Positions 58,242 to 64,000 of a stretch of 64,000 nucleotides of DNA are shown piece by piece (the first letter of the stretch is position 1; each line of letters begins with the position of its first letter). The DNA is from BPGL01 sp035463115 (lineage in GTDB: Bacteria; Actinomycetota; UBA4738; HRBIN12): contig DATHTO010000139.1 of NCBI GenBank assembly GCA_035463115.1, forward strand, positions 5,919 to 69,918. The letters are read 5' to 3'. A program made the position numbers and the translations under genes. The notes under the pieces were generated by a model. The model made no database searches, had not been told where the DNA came from, and saw nothing but the letters and a program-made list of their open reading frames with translations.

Positions 58242-59441
58242 TCAGACGGCGTGTTCGGCGAGCTCGTGCACCTGGGGCGGCTGGCTCGCGCGGCCGTCGA
58301 GGTAGCCCTGGGCGACCATCGCCATGAACACGTGGACCTCGTCCTCGCTGTACGCGAACGGTCCCTGACGGAAGCCCGCGCTGCGGAGGCCCCGCGTGAC
58401 GGACTCGCACGCCGCCCAATCCTCTCCGTTCGTGACGTCCCAGAACTCGCGCGCGTACTCCGGTGAGAAGCCCTGGAGTTCACGGGCCTCGGGGGGGAAC
58501 AGCCACAGGCACTCGACCCGGCTCTCGCTCGGTCCGATCGGTTCGATCCGGTGCGTCATCACGTAATCGGGATGCAGGCTGATCAACAGGTTCGGGAAGA
58601 GGCCGAAGTAGAAGACCTGCCGTGCCTGGTCGTCGTCGAGGCCGCGGATCCGCACGCCGTGGGACTCGCCGGTGAGCGACATCGTCCGCGCGAAGTCCTT
58701 GAGCCACATGTTGCCGCCGACCCAGAGGCCGTCGTGGGGGAAGTTCTCACCGCTGTCGACCGGCGTCACCTCGCACAGCGCCGGGTGGATCGACGGACAG
58801 TGATAGCACTCGTGGTAGTTCTCGGTGATCGTCTTCCAGTTCGCGCGGATCACATAGTCGTGGCCGGCCGCGACGAACATCCGGTCGATCTCCCAGGGAG
58901 CGAGCAGCGCGTCGAGGTTGCCCACGTACGTCTCGAACGGCGCTGCGTCGCCGCTCGCGTTGAGGAAGATCCAGCCGTTCCAGAGCGCCAGCCGAGCCTC
59001 GATCAAGGGGTGGTCGGCCTTGTCGAAGCCGGGCATGTCACCGAAGCGCGGTGCGCCCTGGAGCCGTCCGTCGAGCCCGAACACCCAGGCGTGGTACGGG
59101 CACTTGATCGCGCGCAGGTTCCGCTGCTCGCCGGGCTCGAGGAGCTCGTGGCCGCGGTGACGACACGTGTTCGAGAACGCCCGCAGCATGCCGTCGTGCC
59201 CGCGGACCACGAGGACGCCCTCGTCTCCGACGCGGAACGCCCGCTGGTCGCCGGCCGTCGAGAGATCGTCGGCGCGGCCGACGCACACCCAGCCGGCCGC
59301 GAAGAAGTGCTCCGTCTCCCACGCGAAGACGTCCTCGGACGTGTAGGCCTGCGCCGGCAACGTCCGGGCGGCCGGCAGCGTCGGCGCCAGCACGGGACGC
59401 AGGAGCGCGGGATCGATCGGGCTCGTCGTGGGTCGGGACAT
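58242..59441 (-). CDS. Rieske non-heme iron oxygenase, GbcA-like alpha subunit
   Basis: A 399-residue oxygenase. The Rieske cluster ligands are CRHRGHELL and CKCPYHAWVF-type spacing (Cys-His, then Cys-Pro-Tyr-His), and the mononuclear iron site is NYHECYHCPSIHP. The best likeness is the glycine-betaine demethylase GbcA and related alpha subunits of ring-hydroxylating dioxygenases. With two THF-dependent GcvT-like genes it suggests oxidative N-demethylation; no reductase (GbcB) gene is adjacent. ATG 59441 has AGGAGGTG upstream. The substrate is unproven. Confidence 0.87.
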   Translation of the reverse strand: MSRPTTSPIDPALLRPVLAPTLPAARTLPAQAYTSEDVFAWETEHFFAAGWVCVGRADDLSTAGDQRAFRVGDEGVLVVRGHDGMLRAFSNTCRHRGHELLEPGEQRNLRAIKCPYHAWVFGLDGRLQGAPRFGDMPGFDKADHPLIEARLALWNGWIFLNASGDAAPFETYVGNLDALLAPWEIDRMFVAAGHDYVIRANWKTITENYHECYHCPSIHPALCEVTPVDSGENFPHDGLWVGGNMWLKDFARTMSLTGESHGVRIRGLDDDQARQVFYFGLFPNLLISLHPDYVMTHRIEPIGPSESRVECLWLFPPEARELQGFSPEYAREFWDVTNGEDWAACESVTRGLRSAGFRQGPFAYSEDEVHVFMAMVAQGYLDGRASQPPQVHELAEHAV

Positions 59442-59540
59442 GGAGACACCTCCTCGTGATCCGGGACGTGCGATCGGGACGTGCGATCCGGACGCGTTCG
59501 GTGGGAACGGACCGAGGTTATCCCGGTCTCCCGTCTGACC

Positions 59541-59578
59541 TGCACCGATGGTTGACCGGAGGTCGACGACCGGAGGTC
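59541..59578. promoter_or_regulatory. Operator-like site D and repeated GACCGGAGGTC upstream of the Rieske gene
   Basis: TGCACCGATGGTTGA (59541-59555) shares the core CCGATGGT with site C. It is followed by two copies of GACCGGAGGTC (59554-59564 and 59568-59578), each a palindrome GACC-GGA-GGTC, 3 bp apart. Both lie in the 148-bp gap upstream of the Rieske gene. Confidence 0.5.
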
Positions 59579-59589
59579 AGTCGGACGCC

Positions 59590-61260
59590 TCAGGCGTCGT
59601 CCGACGCGAACACGCGCTCGCCTTCGACATACGTCAGCTGCACGCGAGCGCTCGAGATCTCGTCGGCCGGATGCGCGAAGAGGTTCCGGTCCAGGACCAC
59701 GAGGTCGGCGTACTTGCCCTCCTCGACCGAGCCGGTCACGGCGTCGAGGTGGTTGACGTAGGCGGACCCGATCGTGAAGCCCGCGATCGCCGTCGGAAGG
59801 TCGATCCGCTCGTCGGGCAGGAAGACCGTGTCGTCGTCGACGCGGTACGGGTAGTCCGCCGGCATCCGCCGGTTGACGCCGACGTGGATCTCCTCCAGCG
59901 GATCGGCCGTCGAGACCGGCCAGTCGCTGCCCATCGCGAGCATCGCGCCGTGGCGAAGCAGGGAGCGGAACGGGTACTGCCACGTCCAGCGGGGCTCGCC
60001 GAGGAACGGGATCGTGAGCTCGTCCATCTGTGCCTCGTGCGCCGCCCAGAGCGGCTGCGCGTTCGCGACCGCGCCGAGCTCGCGGAACCGCGGCAGATCG
60101 TCGGGATGCACGACCTGGATGTGCGCGAGGTGGTGCCGTCCGTCGGACCATCCGTTCGCGCGTCGCGCGGACGCGATGGCGTCGAGCGCTTCGCGGACCG
60201 CTCGCTCGGCGAGCGCGTGGAAGTGCACCTGGAAGCCCATCGCGTCGAGGCGCGGAACCGCTTCGTCGAGGATCTCGGGATCGACGAACGAGATGCCTCG
60301 GTTGTCGGTCGCGCGTCCGTCGGCGCCGAGGTACGGCTCGAGCACGGCGGCGGTGAAGTTCTCGCAGACACCGTCCTGCATGATCTTCACGCTGGTCGGT
60401 GAGAAGCGTCCGGCGGGCCCCCTGGCCCGCCGCTCGGCGAGCGCATCGATCTGCTCGAGTCCCTTCGCGCGGTCCCACCACAGGGCTCCGATCACCCGCG
60501 CCTTCAGCGAGCCGTCAGCGCCCGCGTGGAGGTAGGCCTCGAGGTTCCGCATCTCGCCGGCCACGTCGACGATCGCGTCTTGCCACGCGGTCACGCCCCA
60601 TCCGAGCATGGCGCGCTGGCCCTCGAGGAGACCCTCGATCATCTCCTCGTCGGTGGGCTCCGGCGCCAGGTCACCGACGAGCGAGCCCGCACCCTCGTGG
60701 AGCGTCCCCTGGGGCTCCCCCTGCGCGTCCCGCTCGATCCGGCCGTCGCGCGGATCCGGCGTGTCCCGCGTGATGCCGGCGAGCTTGAGCGCGACGGAGT
60801 TCACCCACGTGCTGTGGCCGTCGCGGTTCGGCAGGCACACCGGCCGATCCGGCACGATCTCGTCGAGGAGATCCTTCGACGGGGTGCCGTTCGGGAAGGC
60901 GTCCATCGCCCATCCCCCGCCCAGGATCCACGGCACATCGGGGTTCGCCTCCGCGTACGCCCGGATCGCGTCGACGTATCCGTCGGCGGTTCCGAGGTCG
61001 TGGAGCTCGCACCGGAGCCGGTCGAGCCCTCCGGCGACCGGATGCACGTGCGCGTCCTGGAACCCAGGGAGCAGCATGCGCCCGCCGAGGTCGACGACCT
61101 CCGTCCGGTCGCCGCGGAGCTCGGCGATCGTGTCGTCGGACCCCACGGCGACGATCCGTCCGTCGCGGACCGCGACCGCCTGCGCCCATCGCCGAGCCGC
61201 GTCGACGGTGTAGACCGCACCGTTGACGAAGATCAGATCCGCCGCGCCGTTCCGGCTCAC
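59590..61260 (-). CDS. YtcJ-like amidohydrolase
   Basis: A 556-residue amidohydrolase-superfamily enzyme. The HxH metal motif is LLPGFQDAHVHPVAGG. Further motifs are VHFHALAERAV, HHLAHIQVVHP and AMGSDWPVSTADPLEE. It resembles YtcJ and N-substituted formamide deformylases. The family is broad and the substrate is unknown; proximity to the Rieske/GcvT genes suggests a nitrogen-containing organic compound. GTG 61260 has GGAGGAGG 8 nt upstream. Confidence 0.88.
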   Translation of the reverse strand: MSRNGAADLIFVNGAVYTVDAARRWAQAVAVRDGRIVAVGSDDTIAELRGDRTEVVDLGGRMLLPGFQDAHVHPVAGGLDRLRCELHDLGTADGYVDAIRAYAEANPDVPWILGGGWAMDAFPNGTPSKDLLDEIVPDRPVCLPNRDGHSTWVNSVALKLAGITRDTPDPRDGRIERDAQGEPQGTLHEGAGSLVGDLAPEPTDEEMIEGLLEGQRAMLGWGVTAWQDAIVDVAGEMRNLEAYLHAGADGSLKARVIGALWWDRAKGLEQIDALAERRARGPAGRFSPTSVKIMQDGVCENFTAAVLEPYLGADGRATDNRGISFVDPEILDEAVPRLDAMGFQVHFHALAERAVREALDAIASARRANGWSDGRHHLAHIQVVHPDDLPRFRELGAVANAQPLWAAHEAQMDELTIPFLGEPRWTWQYPFRSLLRHGAMLAMGSDWPVSTADPLEEIHVGVNRRMPADYPYRVDDDTVFLPDERIDLPTAIAGFTIGSAYVNHLDAVTGSVEEGKYADLVVLDRNLFAHPADEISSARVQLTYVEGERVFASDDA

Positions 61261-61350
61261 CCGCCGCCTCCTCCCACGTCGCCCGATCGCCTCGCGCGAG
61301 CGGCGAGGACCGCCGCAGGATAGCCTCGCGGCCGCCGCGACGGAACCCGC

Positions 61351-62985
61351 TCAGGCCAGCTCGACGAGGTCCAGGTACCCGTCGTCCCAGAGGTCCCGAT
61401 CGCCGTCGGGCATCAGCAGCACGCGGTCGGGCTGCAGCGCCCCGACGAACCCGGCGTCGTGGCTCACGATCACCATGGCGCCCGGCCAGTCACGGAGGGC
61501 GTCGGCGACCGCGTCGCGCGACGGCGGATCGAGGTTGTTCGTCGGCTCGTCGAGCAGCAGGAGGTTGTAGCGGCCGGCGACGAGCTGCGCCAGCGCCAGC
61601 TTCGTCTTCTCGCCACCGCTGAGGGTGCCGGCGTCCTGGAACGCCTTGTCGCCGGGGAGCCCGAACATGCCGAGGATCGACCGGAGCGTCTGGTCGTCGG
61701 CCGCGCTCTCGGCCTTCATGTGGGCGAGGACGGCGCGCCCCTCGTCGATGCCCTCGTGCTCCTGCGCGTAGTACCCGGCGCGGACGTCGTGGCCGAACCG
61801 GACGTGTCCCCCGTCGGGGTGCGAGCGGCCCGCGAGGATCCGCAACAGGCTCGTCTTGCCCGCGCCGTTGAGACCGAGGATCAAGATCCGCTCTCCACGC
61901 CCGAGATCGAACGACACGTCGCGGAACACCGGCGGCCCGCCGTACCCCTTCGTCACCGCATCGACGACCAGCACCTGCCTGCCGCAATGCGGGGGCTCGG
62001 GGAAGCGGAACCGCACCGTCCGCTCGCGCGATGGTCCGTCGACCCGATGGGCCTCGAGGCGGGCCCGTCGCGAATCGAGCGACTTCGCGACGCGCGCGCG
62101 TTTCGCGGTCTGCCCGCGCATCGAGTCGGCGAGGGTCCGCAGTCGCCGGATCTCGGCGTCCTGACGCTCAGCGAGCTTCGCGAGACGCGCCTCGTCCGCC
62201 GCGCGCGCAGCCCGGTACTCCGAATAGGTGCCGCGGTACTCCACGGGCGGGCCGTCGCCGAGATGCACGATCCGGGTGATCGACGCGTCGAGGAGCGCGA
62301 TGTCGTGGCTCACGACGAGCAAGGCGCCGCGATACGACGTCAGGAACCGCATCAGCCACGCCTTCGCGTCGACGTCGAGGTGGTTCGTGGGCTCGTCGAG
62401 GAGGAGGAGATCCGAGCCACCGAACAGGATCCTCGCGAGCTCGAGGCGCCGTCGTTCGCCGCCGGAAAGGGTGTGCACCGGCAGCGCGAGCCGGTCCTCC
62501 GGCAGGCCGAGACCGTGGGCGATCGCCTTGGCGTCGGCCTCGGCGCGGTAGCCGCCCAGCGTGCGGAACTCCTCCTCGAGCCGGGCGAAGCGGGCGACGT
62601 GACGGTCGCTCGACGACTCCTCGAGCTGGACCCTCGACGTCTCCAGCCGGCGAGCGAGGTCCACGAGTCCGCGCGCCTCGAGGACGTGCTCGAGACCACT
62701 GGCGGCGTCGTCGGCGCGATGCCGACGAGGGTCCTGCCGTAGATAGCCGACCGAGCCGCGCCGGACCACGCTGCCTCCGGCCGGGGTCAGCTCGCCCGCG
62801 AGCACCCGCAGGGTGCTCGTCTTGCCGGCTCCGTTGCGCCCGACGACGCCGACCTTGTCGCCCGGCCGCAGCGCCAGACGCAGGCCCTCGACGACGGAGC
62901 GGCCGCCGACCTCGACGACGAGGTCATGGACCTCGAGCGGCGGCGCGCCGGAGCGCGGAGCGGCGACGGGAGTGGTACGAGCCAT
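61351..62985 (-). CDS. ABC-F family ATPase
   Basis: A 544-residue protein with two ABC ATPase domains and no membrane segments, hence ABC-F (translation factor or antibiotic resistance type). P-loops are GRNGAGKTSTLR and GLNGAGKTSLLR. Signatures are LSGGERRRLELA and LSGGEKTKLALA. Walker B regions are LLLLDEPTNHLD and LLLLDEPTNNLD. The inter-domain linker (about residues 245-330) is charged and helical. ATG 62985 is chosen over the frame limit because GAGGAGG precedes it; the arm and linker do not identify a known resistance class. Confidence 0.9.
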   Translation of the reverse strand: MARTTPVAAPRSGAPPLEVHDLVVEVGGRSVVEGLRLALRPGDKVGVVGRNGAGKTSTLRVLAGELTPAGGSVVRRGSVGYLRQDPRRHRADDAASGLEHVLEARGLVDLARRLETSRVQLEESSSDRHVARFARLEEEFRTLGGYRAEADAKAIAHGLGLPEDRLALPVHTLSGGERRRLELARILFGGSDLLLLDEPTNHLDVDAKAWLMRFLTSYRGALLVVSHDIALLDASITRIVHLGDGPPVEYRGTYSEYRAARAADEARLAKLAERQDAEIRRLRTLADSMRGQTAKRARVAKSLDSRRARLEAHRVDGPSRERTVRFRFPEPPHCGRQVLVVDAVTKGYGGPPVFRDVSFDLGRGERILILGLNGAGKTSLLRILAGRSHPDGGHVRFGHDVRAGYYAQEHEGIDEGRAVLAHMKAESAADDQTLRSILGMFGLPGDKAFQDAGTLSGGEKTKLALAQLVAGRYNLLLLDEPTNNLDPPSRDAVADALRDWPGAMVIVSHDAGFVGALQPDRVLLMPDGDRDLWDDGYLDLVELA

Positions 62986-63108
62986 CTGCGTTGGACCTCC
63001 TCGGGGGTGCGGAACGGGCCGCGACGCCGCGGCCGGATGGGACACGAGGAGCGTCCGTCAGCTCATGCGGGACGGAGTCTACACGCGGAGGCGGCGGACC
63101 CGGGCCCG

Positions 63109-63342
63109 TCAGGTCTCGCGGCCCGTGAGCTCCGGAGCGATGGAACGCAGGTCGACCACCCTGGGTGGCGACGACGCGTCCGTTCCGGCGACGAGCGTGT
63201 ACGCGTTCGCGAGGTGCTCGACCGCGACGGGGTTCGCGGAGCCCACGAGCCTTCCGATCCGATGCAGGATCGCGAGGCGAACCTCGGCGCTCGCGTCCCG
63301 GATCTCCCTCGCCTGCTGCGCTTCGTGGATCGATCGCCGCAT
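63109..63342 (-). CDS. Small hypothetical protein
   Basis: A 77-residue protein with strong third-position G/C bias. The first 60 residues look helical (RRSIHEAQQAREIRDASAEV, then AILHRIGRLVGSANPVAVEH). I recognise no family. GAGGGCGAGCG lies just upstream of the ATG, and TAGGCT about 35 nt upstream may be a -10. It lies between the ABC-F gene and tRNA-Leu. Confidence 0.5.
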   Translation of the reverse strand: MRRSIHEAQQAREIRDASAEVRLAILHRIGRLVGSANPVAVEHLANAYTLVAGTDASSPPRVVDLRSIAPELTGRET

Positions 63343-63481
63343 CGCTCGCCCTCGTCCGTCTCAGCGGTCGTCCTGAGCCTAGGGCGAGGCGACGCCCCGC
63401 ACATCGGCCGCGCGGTGGCGGGCGGAACGACCGACACCGACCCGGCCGAACGACGAGGTGACCGGGTGCCGATTTGCCTTG

Positions 63482-63568
63482 TGTCGGAGGGGGGACTTGA
63501 ACCCCCACGCCCATCGCTGGGCACTAGGCCCTCAACCTAGCGCGTCTACCAGATTCCGCCACTCCGAC
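63482..63568 (-). tRNA. tRNA-Leu (anticodon GAG)
   Basis: The minus strand folds as a class II tRNA. The acceptor stem is GTCGGAG/CTCCGAC, the D arm is GGCGGAATCTGGTAGACGC, the anticodon stem CTAGG/CCTAG encloses loop TTGAGGG with anticodon GAG reading CTC, the variable arm is TGCCCAGCGATGGGCG, and the T arm is GGGGGTTCAAGTCCCCC. The discriminator is A and CCA is not encoded. Confidence 0.95.
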
Positions 63569-63597
63569 GCGAGACCGATGCTAGCAACCCGATGAGG

Positions 63598-63825
63598 TCA
63601 GCCTTCCCACTGCCACGCGAGCCAGAACGTGCAGAGGCCGAACACGATCGCCGTCGCGACGGTGATCTTGTCGAGCCGTCGCTCGAGGGCCGTGCCGCCG
63701 GACAGGCTCGAGCTGCCGCCGAACATGTCGGACAGGCCACTGCCCTTCCCGGAGTGGAACAGGATCGTCGCGATCAGGAAGATCGCCGCGATCACCTGGA
63801 TCACGATGATGATGGTGTTCAGCAT
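63598..63825 (-). CDS. secG: Preprotein translocase subunit SecG
   Basis: A 75-residue SecG, the small two-helix component of the SecYEG channel. Helix 1 is NTIIIVIQVIAAIFLIATIL, then the conserved LFHSGKGSGLSDMFGGSSS loop, and helix 2 is KITVATAIVFGLCTFWLAW. It lies 29 bp from the tRNA-Leu gene, on the same strand and upstream of it. Confidence 0.95.
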   Translation of the reverse strand: MLNTIIIVIQVIAAIFLIATILFHSGKGSGLSDMFGGSSSLSGGTALERRLDKITVATAIVFGLCTFWLAWQWEG

Positions 63826-63837
63826 TCGGGCAGCCTT

Positions 63838-64000
63838 CTAGCGCTCGCGGACGGGGTCCCCGGGGGCACCTGGAAGCCTACGCTCCTGCAGCGGGAAGTG
63901 GCACGCCGCGACCTGGCTCGGCCAGGACTTCTGAGTGAGGAGCGGCTCCTCCTCGGAGCAGATCGGCATGTGGTCCTCGCCGAGCCCCTGTTCCGCTGCC
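63838..64000 (-). CDS. Oligopeptide/dipeptide ABC transporter ATP-binding protein, C-terminal fragment
   Basis: Only the last ~53 residues are in the window; the gene continues beyond 64000. The end reads HMPICSEEEPLLTQ ... WPSQVAACHFPLQERRL, the Opp/Dpp ATPase C-terminal oligopeptide-transporter domain with its cysteine cluster pattern (CxxEEP...ACHFP). It precedes secG by 12 bp, so it is probably co-transcribed. Confidence 0.85.
   Translation of the reverse strand, partial: AAEQGLGEDHMPICSEEEPLLTQKSWPSQVAACHFPLQERRLPGAPGDPVRER

Overview
The window is a high-GC chromosomal segment (my impression is about 70% G+C; not computed) from a member of the Actinomycetota. The strongest evidence is a complete Pup-proteasome locus (mpa, dop, pup, prcB, prcA, pafA, pafB, pafC, tatA, tatC, helY) in the order known from Mycobacterium. 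Other actinobacterial blocks agree: tlyA-nadK-recN-pyrG-nudix-xerD-scpA-scpB-rluB-cmk-der, a GarA/FtsR/DUF151/MerR block, DUF4193, and an Lnt-Ppm1 fusion. A TtuA/TtuB tRNA-thiolation pair next to trmI, and local differences from mycobacteria (no steA/steB between recN and pyrG; ald and aroH inserted), suggest a deep-branching, perhaps thermotolerant lineage. I cannot name the genus.

Layout. 1-25.4 kb is almost entirely plus strand. It holds NAD kinase, RecN, CTP synthase, alanine dehydrogenase, XerD, nucleoside catabolism (deoB, deoA), a site-2-protease homologue that has lost its zinc histidines, trpS, condensin partners (scpA, scpB), RluB, chorismate/aromatic biosynthesis (aroH, tyrA, aroA), cmk, der, tRNA-Pro directly abutting a CDP-alcohol phosphatidyltransferase, and the FHA/MerR/carboxypeptidase/hpt/DUF151/MerR block. 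25.4-31.7 kb is minus strand and more accessory: DUF1801, a decayed VOC gene, the Lnt-Ppm1 fusion with DUF4193, an amidohydrolase, and a small reverse-transcriptase-like protein translationally coupled to that amidohydrolase. 31.8-33.7 kb returns to the plus strand (Lrp regulator, cysS). From 33.7 kb to the end nearly everything is minus strand: M24 peptidase, two DAGK-like proteins, HelY, Tat translocase, PafB/PafC regulators, the proteasome locus, TrmI/TtuA/TtuB, an HtrA-like lipoprotein protease, a putative demethylation cluster (two GcvT-like proteins, a Rieske oxygenase and an amidohydrolase) with shared operator-like palindromes, an ABC-F ATPase, tRNA-Leu, SecG and the end of an oligopeptide ABC transporter ATPase.

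How the parts work together. Many genes overlap by ATGA/GTGA and are probably co-translated. At least a dozen genes on both strands have a TANNNT -10 hexamer only 6-10 nt before the start codon, which points to widespread leaderless transcription. The least ordinary items are the reverse-transcriptase-like gene, whose ribosome binding site lies inside a hairpin; the catalytically altered site-2 protease; the operator-linked GcvT/Rieske cluster; the TtuB protein carrying three residues after its GG; and several structured intergenic elements.
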